DNA of 64,000 nucleotides, taken from positions 1,364,001 to 1,428,000 of the forward strand of contig JARWSJ010000001.1 of NCBI GenBank assembly GCA_029906195.1. The letters run 5' to 3'. The position numbers and the translations under genes are program-made. The notes below the pieces were generated by a model. That model saw only the letters and a program-made list of their open reading frames with translations. It was not told the DNA's origin and did no database searches. The stretch comes from Chitinophagaceae bacterium 26-R-25 (GTDB lineage Bacteria; Bacteroidota; Bacteroidia; Chitinophagales; Chitinophagaceae). Below, piece by piece: positions 54,438 through 62,570 of the stretch; positions within the stretch are counted from its first letter, which is position 1; the number at the start of each line of letters is the position of its first letter.

Positions 54438-54519
54438 AGCTGCGAACGTTTACCCCCTACGAGGTCATTCCAAAGTTCAGTCTCGCAGAAGCTCCGCAGG
54501 AGCTAAATGTTATCAGCTA
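54438..54519. repeat. Inverted repeat element, family C (degenerate copy)
   Basis: The left arm begins AGCTGCGAACGTTTA and the right arm, read in reverse complement, begins AGCTGATAACATTTAGC. The arms match at about two of three positions. The TTTAGCTCCT-type core is the same as in the inner arms at 56871-56956. Confidence 0.6.
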
Positions 54520-54558
54520 ATGCAAAAACGTAGTCTTTGCCTGAAGGAGGTGAGCATT

Positions 54559-54596
54559 TAAAAATCCTTTGATCAATTTGACCAAAGGATTTTTTA
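54559..54596. terminator. Bidirectional terminator-like hairpin after the GH36/27-like gene
   Basis: An 11-bp stem, AAAATCCTTTG with its complement (54561-54571 and 54583-54593), encloses an 11-nt loop and is flanked by a T-run on each strand's downstream side. It lies 18 nt past the stop of the GH36/27-like gene on the - strand. Confidence 0.65.
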
Positions 54597-54614
54597 ATTG
54601 CTCAAGAGTAAATA

Positions 54615-56705
54615 CTAATAACTCACCGTCCATTCCACAACTTTGGCAATATTTGATTGTATCGTTATGCTACGAATGCTGCCTTGTTTTTGATTATTCA
54701 CAATAGTGGCACCCGGACATTTAAAGTCTTTAAAAGAAAAACCGTCGGGTTCATAAACGTATATTATGTATTGATCGTCGGCAACCAACTGGGACTGTCC
54801 GTTTAGCGCATTGTTGTTCCAGCTCAGCTTATCTATTTCCAGGCCTCCGCTCGAAATATGCCTGTTGGTAGCCATTAATTGCGGATGACGTTGATCTTCA
54901 CGTACAGTAAACAGTTGGCAGTTGTAACTAGTGTCTATGTCGCCAAACTGAAAGCCTTCTTTGAAAACGCCTTTGAATGATTTTGTCCAGAACTCAAACA
55001 CGAGGTATTGTTTGTTTTTATCCAGTCCCATTTCTGTAAATGAAATGGATGATTGGCTTTTACCTGTGCGACCGAGCAACATCCAGCTTTCATAAGCCTT
55101 GTTCATTTCAAGCAAAAACAAGTCGTATGGCGATTTGTAGCGGGCGTCAAACACACGTTCCATGGCACCGCTTACAGTTGAATTCAGCCTGTCAAGATAC
55201 ATGGAGCAGGAAGGGTCGATATCATACAACTGTCCCGGCACTGTATGCATTACAGGTATCGAACGAATGGCCGCATCGATAATGGGCGTGTTGTATTTCT
55301 CAGGTTTGTCGGTTAAAAGAAATAGCGAACCTGTCATAGAAGTAGCCATACATGCGGGATACGCCGCTTTTTCATTCAATTCAATGTGATCAGGGTCGTT
55401 GCGCCATATCACGTTGTTAAATGAGTTGTATTGAGTCAGAGACTGAATCCCGTAACCGTCGTTTCCAATTCTGCATCCATCAACTATGCCCACCAATTCC
55501 GGACGGATCCCCCAGCAAGCCAACAGGAAATTATCTTTACCAATTTCAGATCTCACGGCCTTTACCACATTTCTAAACGCTTCAGTGCCGGTTGTTTTTT
55601 TTGCTGTGAAATAATTGTTGTTGCTGTTGTATCCTTCATATCGCAAATGACGCAAAGCATCGAGTTTATAATACTTCCAGCCGGTCTGTTTAAAATATTT
55701 ATAAACAGGTTTCACAACAGAATCCATCGCAACAGTATTTGAACCGTCCATCACATAACCCACCCAACGGCCCGTAACAGGCTCGCCTTTTGCATCTTTT
55801 AGAAAAAAGGATTTATGGCTGTCAACATAAGATTTGTTGGTGAATGCAACATTCGTCCATATGGCGGGCTTCAAACCTTTATTGGTTATGTATTCTGCGA
55901 GGCCATCCATTCCTGAAGGAAACTTATCGTTAGGGTTGATCCACTTAGCAGGCTCTGCAGTTTCCTGCTGATAGCCATCATCAATCTGAATATATTCGAG
56001 TCCGTATTTTTTCAGCTTAGTGCTTAATACATCAGTTATATCGTGTACGTTTTTTTCGTTCACTTTGCTAAAGTAAGCATACCATGAACTCCAGCCTACA
56101 ACAGGCTTTTGCCAGACGTCATACTTCCATGGTTCAAAATAGGAGAGTCCTCTGTGATGCTGATAGTAGTGTGGTTTAAACAAAAAAACAATTTCATCAC
56201 CGCTAATGACTACGCTGAATTTATTGCCTGTGTTTGCAGCAACAGAAGGTGTAATCACCACATTGGCTTGCTCTACAGATAATGCCCAGTCTTTCTTTCT
56301 GTCATACACCGCTTTGTTCAGCAAGCTATGGCTCAATCCTACCGAATGACGCACCAGTGTGCTTCCCCAGCCGCGATTCTCTTCACAGGGAAAAGATTGG
56401 TCGCTCGCGGCTATCGTTCCACTAAGTTGAATGGCCTGTTGTTTTCGTGAGGTGATGGAAATGCAGTGAAAGATTTTTCCTGCCTCATTGTCTTTGGCTT
56501 CTCTTACGTAGAAATCTTTGGCATCGAGGTTAATATCTCCAGAAAAAATTTCATCGCCGTCATAAACAATGGTAAGATGTTTTCCTGTAACCTTGACAGT
56601 AGCAAAACCATTGGGCGGAGTGGGGTTTGTTTGTTTCATTTGTGCCATACCAATACAGCACACAAAGATTGCCAGGGTTGTCAAAAGCATTTTTACATTC
56701 ATCAT
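54615..56705 (-). CDS. GH36/GH27-clan alpha-galactosidase-like enzyme
   Basis: The 696-residue secreted enzyme has a signal peptide (LLTTLAIFVCCIGMAQ), a beta-sandwich N-terminal domain of about 200 residues, and a GH-D clan barrel: VGWSSWYAYFSKVNEKNV, LEYIQIDDGYQQ, LKPAIWTNVAF, the nucleophile segment YYKLDALRHL and the acid/base segment VDGCRIGNDGYG. A C-terminal beta domain ends it. The barrel fits GH36-type alpha-galactosidases and related raffinose-type enzymes; clan D also includes other specificities, so the substrate is not certain. ATG 56705 and 56702 are adjacent. It lies 380 nt downstream of GH27, with a repeat element in the gap. Confidence 0.88.
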   Translation of the reverse strand: MMNVKMLLTTLAIFVCCIGMAQMKQTNPTPPNGFATVKVTGKHLTIVYDGDEIFSGDINLDAKDFYVREAKDNEAGKIFHCISITSRKQQAIQLSGTIAASDQSFPCEENRGWGSTLVRHSVGLSHSLLNKAVYDRKKDWALSVEQANVVITPSVAANTGNKFSVVISGDEIVFLFKPHYYQHHRGLSYFEPWKYDVWQKPVVGWSSWYAYFSKVNEKNVHDITDVLSTKLKKYGLEYIQIDDGYQQETAEPAKWINPNDKFPSGMDGLAEYITNKGLKPAIWTNVAFTNKSYVDSHKSFFLKDAKGEPVTGRWVGYVMDGSNTVAMDSVVKPVYKYFKQTGWKYYKLDALRHLRYEGYNSNNNYFTAKKTTGTEAFRNVVKAVRSEIGKDNFLLACWGIRPELVGIVDGCRIGNDGYGIQSLTQYNSFNNVIWRNDPDHIELNEKAAYPACMATSMTGSLFLLTDKPEKYNTPIIDAAIRSIPVMHTVPGQLYDIDPSCSMYLDRLNSTVSGAMERVFDARYKSPYDLFLLEMNKAYESWMLLGRTGKSQSSISFTEMGLDKNKQYLVFEFWTKSFKGVFKEGFQFGDIDTSYNCQLFTVREDQRHPQLMATNRHISSGGLEIDKLSWNNNALNGQSQLVADDQYIIYVYEPDGFSFKDFKCPGATIVNNQKQGSIRSITIQSNIAKVVEWTVSY

Positions 56706-57085
56706 GTCTTCTGTCTTTTTTATTGCCGATTTTTTATTCGGTCAAATTAGAATCTAACCAATATAGTTCTATGCCGTCAAACATCGGATTTAAGATGTTT
56801 TATGTTTCAAAAACCTGTTTAATTTAACATGTCGCTCCTACGGAGCTGGTATTTACCTGTGATTGTGATTTGCAGCGCTACGAACATTTAGCTCCTACGG
56901 AGCTTTTAGGCTCCCGGAAGTTTGAAACATCCCGTAGGGGTCAAATGTTCGTAGATCAGGTAAGCCTTTTAGAAAATTGATACCAGCTCCGTAGGAGTGA
57001 CATGTTAAAAATAAGGTATCAAAAAGCATTTCGGAATACCGTAAATCACGAAACCGCCTACACTAAAAGCAACTGCCTGACACCT
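56706..57085. other. Intergenic region between GH27 and GH36/27-like genes
   Basis: A 380-nt gap between two genes read in the same direction, mostly occupied by a nested inverted-repeat element (56823-57009). The rest is AT-rich with nothing recognised. Confidence 0.5.
56823..57009. repeat. Nested inverted repeat element, family C (copy 2, different stem)
   Basis: The outer arms (about 56823-56852 and 56980-57009) are inverted with one mismatch and carry AACATGTCGC, then a small palindrome GCTCCTACGGAGC and then TGGTAT. The inner arms (about 56876-56902 and 56931-56957) carry CTACGAACATTT with a similar palindrome. The plan is the same as at 41688-41968, but the central palindrome is CTCCTACGGAG in place of CCCCTCTGGGG. 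Confidence 0.85.
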
Positions 57086-58300
57086 CTATTTCGTTTTTTT
57101 CGACAAACGGAAAAAATATGCATCATGCGCCTGAACCGTTGCAGAAAAAGGTTTTGCGGTAGTGCCTGTTATTTTCTTTTGCCATATATCGTATAAATTA
57201 TAAACAGTACTTCCCATGTCCAAAGTTTTGTGGAACAGTGTATCTTGAATAGTTTGTGCCTTCCAGTTGAATTGAAAATTCTGTGGTGTGGTTTTGCGAT
57301 TTAAAAAACAAACGGCCCACTCATCATTTGCTAAAGGTTTTACCCACACTTCCATGCTATCTTTTTGCATGTACCTGAATCCCTGTATAGCCAGCGGATC
57401 CTGGTCAACAGCAATGGCATCTTTATTTAAGAACACACTAAGCGTTTCATTGGAAATCTTTCTAAGATCATTACCCATCATAAGCGGTGCAGCCATTATG
57501 CACCATATTGAAAAGTGCGCCTTGTCTTCGTTCATCGTCATGCCATTTCCAACTTCCAGCATGTCCGGATCGTTCCAGCCACCCGGGCCTGAATAGCTTC
57601 TAAGCTTTTCATTCAGGTCAGCATTGGTCATTACACCATTGGCTTTCCATGTTCCATAATCGTGGTAGCCGTCGAATACCTGGTAGATATCTTCGGTGGT
57701 ACGCCACAGTTGCCCCACAGGTTTGCCCCATTCCCACGCCTTGTTGTTGCCCCATTCGCAAAGACTGAAGATCATCGGACGACCTGCTTTCTGAATGGCC
57801 TTGCTCATCGTAGTGTAAGCTTCTTTTGCATTGATTCCCTCACTATGGCACCAGTCAAATTTTAAATAGTCAGCACCAATGGAAGCATAGTAACGTGCAT
57901 CCTGGTATTCATTGCCCCTTGTTCCTGCAAGTCCCTGGCAGGTAAGCGTTCCGGCACAATTGTAAATACCAAACTTTAAACCTTTGGCGTGTATATAGTC
58001 GCCAACCGCTTTCATGCCGTTGGGAAATTTTTTCGGATCAGCTACCAGGTCGCCGGTTACGCTGTCCCTGTCTTTCAGCATCCAACCATCATCTAACACC
58101 AGGTAGTTATAGCCCGCATCTTTTAATCCTGTCGATACCATCAGGTCAGCAATGGCTTTTATCTTTTCTTCATTGATATCTGTCCAGAAAATGTTCCAGC
58201 TGTTCCATCCCATGGGCGGTGTATTCGCCAGCCCTTCAAACTTTTGCGCAGATGCGGTTGTAGCGATAAGGCTCGCTATTGCGACTAAAATACGTTTCAT
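57086..58300 (-). CDS. GH27 alpha-galactosidase
   Basis: The 404-residue enzyme has a signal peptide (ILVAIASLIATTASAQ) and a classic GH27 barrel: LANTPPMGWNSWNIFW, DAGYNYLVLDDGWM, GLKFGIYNCAGTLTC, the nucleophile motif YLKFDWCHSEG with D149, and the acid/base region GPGGWNDPDMLEVGNG. It ends with a C-terminal beta-sandwich domain (VWVKPLANDEWAVCFLN). It removes alpha-1,6-linked galactose. It begins 36 nt downstream of a lipoprotein gene with an HExxH motif in the second glycan locus. Length and motifs are complete. Confidence 0.95.
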   Translation of the reverse strand: MKRILVAIASLIATTASAQKFEGLANTPPMGWNSWNIFWTDINEEKIKAIADLMVSTGLKDAGYNYLVLDDGWMLKDRDSVTGDLVADPKKFPNGMKAVGDYIHAKGLKFGIYNCAGTLTCQGLAGTRGNEYQDARYYASIGADYLKFDWCHSEGINAKEAYTTMSKAIQKAGRPMIFSLCEWGNNKAWEWGKPVGQLWRTTEDIYQVFDGYHDYGTWKANGVMTNADLNEKLRSYSGPGGWNDPDMLEVGNGMTMNEDKAHFSIWCIMAAPLMMGNDLRKISNETLSVFLNKDAIAVDQDPLAIQGFRYMQKDSMEVWVKPLANDEWAVCFLNRKTTPQNFQFNWKAQTIQDTLFHKTLDMGSTVYNLYDIWQKKITGTTAKPFSATVQAHDAYFFRLSKKTK

Positions 58301-58336
58301 TTTAATGCTATTGACTTGAATTTTTTAAAGTTATTT

Positions 58337-59404
58337 TTAATTAGAACATCCTACCGCGGTTTCGCGAACGGTGCATTTTAAAATCGTTTCAGGGCCAATT
58401 CCTAAATAAGAACCTCCACTAAGAGAAGGCACTCTTCCTGACACAAAATCTTTGTACCAGTTCATCCAGGGTGCCGTGTAGCCATAGCTTTCAGCGGCAT
58501 GAACAGAAAACCCGCCGCCGAGATTCGCCAAAGGCAACATGTAACCTTTGTTTTGATAGAAGTGTTCACCAACAGTATGCAACCATTCGTGTATCCAAAC
58601 GCCAGGATCATTGTTTTTGTAATTGTTTATTTTGTCGCTTAGTGTTGCATAGGGATCTTGCGTAAACTTCACCTGTACATATCCCGTTTTAAAACCGGTA
58701 CTTAAAGGATCCGTTCCTGCCAGTCCGAAATAATTACCGCCAAAATCGACTGCTCCGTCTTTTTGTTTCCAGCAAACGAAAACGCAATCATAGTTTCCCG
58801 GTGTAATGCCCGCCACCGCATTTCTAACCGTCGCATCATTCAATACATAGCCGGTGCCGTCATTGTTATTGGTCAAAGGCATTGGTGCAGTAATGTCTTG
58901 TCTTGTTACCTGCCAGTTCATGGTGCCATATGAGTAGGGAACGAAATTGTTGCCTATGCTCCACTGAAAATAATCAAAACATGTATTGAGTTCATCAGTA
59001 GTGAAAGTGGCTTGTTGTTGCGTGTTATTGACCGTTCCCGTAACCGTTTGTACACCTATCCACAAAGCCTTCCAGACTTTGGCCACCGGTTGATCTGCGG
59101 CTGTAAAGGCAAGAGAAATACTCTCTGAAACTTGTGCATTCTTCAGCAAATACTTGTTCGAATTTTTCAATGCCAGTCCAATAGTGTGCTGCCCCTTGCT
59201 TACAGTTATGTTTTTTTTATCTGGATATGAAGCGCCTGTATATTTACCATCCACGTAAATAAACGCAGGCTCATCAAACGGAGTTGTGATGCTAATCACG
59301 GGACTACCGTTGGGTTTGCTATTGGAATCTTTTTTACTACAACTGCCAACAAACAGCAGCATTAAAAAAAGAAGACCGATAATCGCACCGCCGTGTTTGA
59401 TCAT
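58337..59404 (-). CDS. Lipoprotein with a PEGA-like N-terminus and a HExxH motif
   Basis: The 355-residue lipoprotein has the signal IIGLLFLMLLFVGSC with lipidated Cys. A PEGA-like beta domain follows (PAFIYVDGKYTGASYPDKKN, about 45-85), then an unrecognised beta-rich domain. H272-E273-W-L-H276 in WIHEWLHTVGEHFYQ forms a zincin-type HExxH with possible third ligands just after it, and the following part holds a Gly-rich GGGFSVHAAESYGY. The motif suggests a surface metallopeptidase, possibly acting on mucin-like glycoproteins, but the fold is not proven. It lies between the SusE-position lipoprotein and GH27. Confidence 0.75.
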   Translation of the reverse strand: MIKHGGAIIGLLFLMLLFVGSCSKKDSNSKPNGSPVISITTPFDEPAFIYVDGKYTGASYPDKKNITVSKGQHTIGLALKNSNKYLLKNAQVSESISLAFTAADQPVAKVWKALWIGVQTVTGTVNNTQQQATFTTDELNTCFDYFQWSIGNNFVPYSYGTMNWQVTRQDITAPMPLTNNNDGTGYVLNDATVRNAVAGITPGNYDCVFVCWKQKDGAVDFGGNYFGLAGTDPLSTGFKTGYVQVKFTQDPYATLSDKINNYKNNDPGVWIHEWLHTVGEHFYQNKGYMLPLANLGGGFSVHAAESYGYTAPWMNWYKDFVSGRVPSLSGGSYLGIGPETILKCTVRETAVGCSN

Positions 59405-59447
59405 TTTGCTTTTTTAATGATTGATTAATTATTGCTTGAGTTGGGAT

Positions 59448-59640
59448 GTCGTTCAGTTAAGCTGTTTGAAAAATCAAAAGCAAGTCGCTTGTCATCCCGA
59501 CGAAGGAGGGATCCGGGTCTGACATTAGCAAACATTATGCATAAACAATCACGCAGATCCCTCCTTCGTCGGGATGACAAGCGATCTTTCGGCACTGATC
59601 AAAATCTGCGTGAAACTTGTAACCTTGCTAACTAAACGAC
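59448..59640. repeat. MITE-like element with terminal and internal inverted repeats (copy 1)
   Basis: A 193-nt element. Its ends are inverted (GTCGTTCAGTTAA at 59448-59460 and its near complement CTAACTAAACGAC at 59628-59640), and inside is the family A pair (59485-59513 and 59556-59584, perfect 29-nt arms). The segment between each end and the core also matches copy 2 (TGTTTGAAAAATCAA on the left, TTGC before the right end). No open reading frame. It abuts the period-7 array at 59643. Confidence 0.85.
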
Positions 59641-59642
59641 AT

Positions 59643-59670
59643 CTAATTCCTAACTTCTAATTCCTAATTC
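59643..59670 (-). repeat. Period-7 array downstream of the SusE-position lipoprotein gene
   Basis: On the - strand, four heptamers (GAATTAG three times and AAGTTAG once) begin 4 nt after the TAA stop. The element at 59448-59640 follows 2 nt later. Confidence 0.7.
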
Positions 59671-59674
59671 CTGT

Positions 59675-60568
59675 TTATCTCTGTCCCGTCCACGAATACA
59701 CTTCATCAAACAGTGTTCTTTGGTTACCGTTTTCAAGCATCCAGTATTTTACTTTCAACGTTTTTGTGGCGGCGTCCCATTTGTTCACACCACTGGGATC
59801 GATCTGTGCAGAGCGGCCCCGGGAAGGAGATGGCTGTCCCCAATAATTTGTAACAGAGGTTACATTGTTGTTGTTATCAAAAGTGAATACCGGTGTGAAC
59901 TCACCATAATTTGAGTTGCTGCCATTCAACGATATGGAGTGATAGCGGTCATTGGTTATTCCTGACTGGTCTATCACCACCACACTGTTTGTAGAAGTAG
60001 TAGCCAACACAACGTTCCATGGATAAAAACCAATGATGCCGCTGTTTACATGATCCGTAAGTGAACCTGTTGCGGTGTAATAACCATCGTACTGATTAAG
60101 TGCAGGCAATGGCGCAGTAACAATTACCCACTGCTTGGTAGAACCATCGGCAGCTGTCACCTCGTATGTAACGGGTTTGGAATAATCGCCGCGTGTGCCA
60201 AGAACAGGCGCACTACCAACAGGATTGATGGAAGCCGTACCCGGTATGGTCGCAGAACCCCAAAGCTGTGTAAGCTTAATATTAGAAAGCTGCCCCTTAG
60301 GCACACCATTGGGAACATCCGGCGTAACGTAAATTGTATCGTGCGATATATCAATCGTGTGATCCAGGATCAGCGCGTTTGTTTTTATACTCATGACCTC
60401 ATTAGGCGTTCCTTTGTATGCCCAGGAAGTATCTGCGTAGTTATAAAGAAAATTAAAATCGGAAATCGCTTTGTCGGTGGCGGGCGCTTCCTGCACCGCT
60501 GTTTTTTCACAAGCTGTAAAAGTGGTGCCCATGAAAAATATGATGATGAGAATATGATTGAGTTTCAT
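59675..60568 (-). CDS. SusE-position surface lipoprotein (DUF5018-like)
   Basis: The 297-residue lipoprotein has the signal ILIIIFFMGTTFTAC with lipidated Cys, followed by Ig-like strands. YEVTAADGSTKQWVIVTA closes one Ig-type unit of the kind seen in DUF5018 proteins, and LNQYDGYYTATGSLTDH begins the C-terminal beta domain, which ends in LKVKYWMLENGNQRTLF. It occupies the place of SusE/F surface glycan-binding proteins, directly after SusD. It probably helps to hold the target glycan on the cell surface. No catalytic motif was seen. Confidence 0.78.
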   Translation of the reverse strand: MKLNHILIIIFFMGTTFTACEKTAVQEAPATDKAISDFNFLYNYADTSWAYKGTPNEVMSIKTNALILDHTIDISHDTIYVTPDVPNGVPKGQLSNIKLTQLWGSATIPGTASINPVGSAPVLGTRGDYSKPVTYEVTAADGSTKQWVIVTAPLPALNQYDGYYTATGSLTDHVNSGIIGFYPWNVVLATTSTNSVVVIDQSGITNDRYHSISLNGSNSNYGEFTPVFTFDNNNNVTSVTNYWGQPSPSRGRSAQIDPSGVNKWDAATKTLKVKYWMLENGNQRTLFDEVYSWTGQR

Positions 60569-60636
60569 TTCTGTGTTTTTTGATAAATCATTAGCGATTG
60601 AAAAATTCAGTTCAATTAATAATTAACTAGTTCAAA

Positions 60637-60822
60637 GTCGTTTAATTAGACTGTTTGAAAAATCAACAACATGTCGTTTGTCATCCCGACGAAGGAGGGG
60701 TCTGAGACCTACACCAACAGCGAGAATGCGCAAGACCCAGATCCCTCCTTCGTCGGGATGACAAGCAGTCCTGGAACGCATGTTTCGCCCTCGCTGTAAA
60801 AAAGGTTGCCTAACTAAACGAC
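60637..60822. repeat. MITE-like element with terminal and internal inverted repeats (copy 2)
   Basis: A 186-nt element with inverted ends (GTCGTTTAATTAG at 60637-60649, CTAACTAAACGAC at 60810-60822) and an internal family A pair (60676-60703 and 60739-60766, with one mismatch in the left arm). It matches copy 1 over most of its length. No direct target duplication was evident. No transposase is in the window, so movement would depend on an enzyme elsewhere. Confidence 0.85.
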
Positions 60823-60828
60823 ACTACC

Positions 60829-60856
60829 TATTAATTACTAATTATTAATTATTAAT
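60829..60856 (-). repeat. Period-7 array downstream of the second susD gene
   Basis: Four heptamers on the + strand (TATTAAT, TACTAAT, TATTAAT, TATTAAT) lie 6 nt inside the stop of susD on the - strand, 6 nt from the end of the element at 60637-60822. Confidence 0.7.
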
Positions 60857-60862
60857 TGCTCC

Positions 60863-62551
60863 CTACTGATAGCCCGGATTCTGCTGCAAGCTTGTTCTTT
60901 GAATCTCCGCTCTCGGTATAGGCAACAAATAATTTGCAGGGCTGTTAAATGCACGTGTTTGAATAACACCATACGAATACGATTTCACGTTGCCATTCAG
61001 TGTTATCGTCACACCTCTACAACCTGCGTTCTGTGTGCTTTCCGCTATTTTCCAACGGCGCACATCATAGTAACGATGTCCTTCTAGACACAACTCAACC
61101 TGCCTTTCATTTTGTATTCTTGCAAACAGTTCTGTACCTGAAAGCGATCCGTCTAATGCGGGCAAATTAACGCCGGGACGCTGGCGAACCAGATTCAGAT
61201 ATTTAATGGCTTCTGCATTGTTGCCAAGATTATATTGCGCCTCTGCGTAGTTCAAATAAATTTCACTCAAGCGGCTTATCACCCAAAAGTGATTAGTAGC
61301 GCCCAAGCCTGTGTTGAAATTAAAAGTAGTGTCCTGGTATTTTCTAAAACTATATCTCGTTAAACTATAGTTCCAGTTATCAAATCCTGTTTTTGAATCA
61401 AGGCCGCCTTCATAGAACTGGCAGGCACTAGTGCCACCTGCGCTGTATCTGTCCTGGCAATAAGCGGAGTTTCCAAAGGGACGGCCATCAAAGAGGATAT
61501 CGTTATAAAAACGGGGATCTCTGTTTGCATAAGGGTTCTGATTGTTGTAACCTGAAGTAGCGTCCGTGATCAATTTTCCGTCAGCCGTATTAAATGCATC
61601 AACCAGTTGCTGGCTTGGTGCAAAAGAACTCCATCCGTGAAAACCATTTGGTGCAAGAAACGTTTCGATGCCTGTGAAGTCAGTGTAACTGTTAGAGTAT
61701 TTGGCACTTTTCAAAGTAACCATGATCAGCTCTGGATTCGGCTTTACAAATAGCTGGCAGTACGGAGTGGCGGAGTACAACTGGTAAGCCCCAAGATCAA
61801 TGACAGCTTTTGCGGCATCAGCAGCTTTCTGCCATTTGGTGGCGTCTTTGTTGTCGTTCCAGAAAGGACTGGCTGCATACAGCAATATGGTTGATTTCAA
61901 AGCCATCGATGCTCCTTTAGTAGCTTTGCCATACTTGGCATCACTCGATGCATAATTAACGGGAAGAAGACTTGCCGCGGCATCGCAATCTGCCACAATA
62001 AAATTTACACACTCATCGAAGCTGGCGCGGGTAGCCTTGAAATTTGAATTAAGATCAAATGGTTTTGAAAACAATGGCACTCCACCATAATCTCTTACCA
62101 GCATGTAGTAAGCAAATGCGCGTAAGTAAAGCACTTCGCCTTTCAAACGATTGCGCACGCTTGAATCACCAGGCACTGCATCAATTTTTGACAAGAAGGT
62201 GTTGCAGTTTTGAATGTTGTAAAACTCAAGCGACCAGATGTCGAAGTTACCTAAGTTGTCAGGTGTTAATGTTCCTTTGTTAAGAACAGATTCGTTGTAG
62301 TCATTGAACTTGTTATATCCTTCGTCACACGCTGCAGACAATGCCCATGAGCGGCTTGATTTGTTATCCCAATTGTGCTGCACAGTAGGCAGGATATTGT
62401 ATAAGTTGTTAGCGTATGCTTCAGTAAGGCTGAGATCAGTCCACACAGATGCATCGGTATATGAATCTAGTGGTGGTTTATTTAAAACATTTTTTGTGCA
62501 GGCTTGCAACAGCACTGCTATGGCTATGATAGATTTTACAATATTTTTCAT
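60863..62551 (-). CDS. susD: SusD/RagB-like surface glycan-binding lipoprotein (second locus)
   Basis: The 562-residue lipoprotein has the signal SIIAIAVLLQAC with lipidated Cys. SusD features are the helices LKGEVLYLRAFAYYMLVRDYGG, ASFDECVNFIVADCDAAASLL, KGASMALKSTILLYAASPFW, ISRLSEIYLNYAEAQYNLGN and the C-terminal IQNERQVELCLEGHRYYDVRRWKIAES, closing with LLPIPRAEIQRTSLQQNPGYQ. It sits 19 nt after susC, the partner barrel, so the two are co-expressed. Length is within the usual range. Confidence 0.95.
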   Translation of the reverse strand: MKNIVKSIIAIAVLLQACTKNVLNKPPLDSYTDASVWTDLSLTEAYANNLYNILPTVQHNWDNKSSRSWALSAACDEGYNKFNDYNESVLNKGTLTPDNLGNFDIWSLEFYNIQNCNTFLSKIDAVPGDSSVRNRLKGEVLYLRAFAYYMLVRDYGGVPLFSKPFDLNSNFKATRASFDECVNFIVADCDAAASLLPVNYASSDAKYGKATKGASMALKSTILLYAASPFWNDNKDATKWQKAADAAKAVIDLGAYQLYSATPYCQLFVKPNPELIMVTLKSAKYSNSYTDFTGIETFLAPNGFHGWSSFAPSQQLVDAFNTADGKLITDATSGYNNQNPYANRDPRFYNDILFDGRPFGNSAYCQDRYSAGGTSACQFYEGGLDSKTGFDNWNYSLTRYSFRKYQDTTFNFNTGLGATNHFWVISRLSEIYLNYAEAQYNLGNNAEAIKYLNLVRQRPGVNLPALDGSLSGTELFARIQNERQVELCLEGHRYYDVRRWKIAESTQNAGCRGVTITLNGNVKSYSYGVIQTRAFNSPANYLLPIPRAEIQRTSLQQNPGYQ

Positions 62552-62570
62552 ACAAATTTGTTTGCAGTTA

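Larger units (their letters stand above)
54281..54614. other. Intergenic region upstream of the GH2-type gene
   Basis: A 334-nt gap between two genes read in the same direction. It contains a degenerate family C inverted repeat (54438-54519) and a terminator-like hairpin (54559-54596). The remaining DNA shows nothing recognisable. The hairpin and the length suggest that the GH2-type gene has its own promoter. Confidence 0.5.

Noticed and set aside
59448-60822. Insertion sequence
   Set aside because: The copies are under 200 nt and contain no transposase frame; at most they are non-autonomous.
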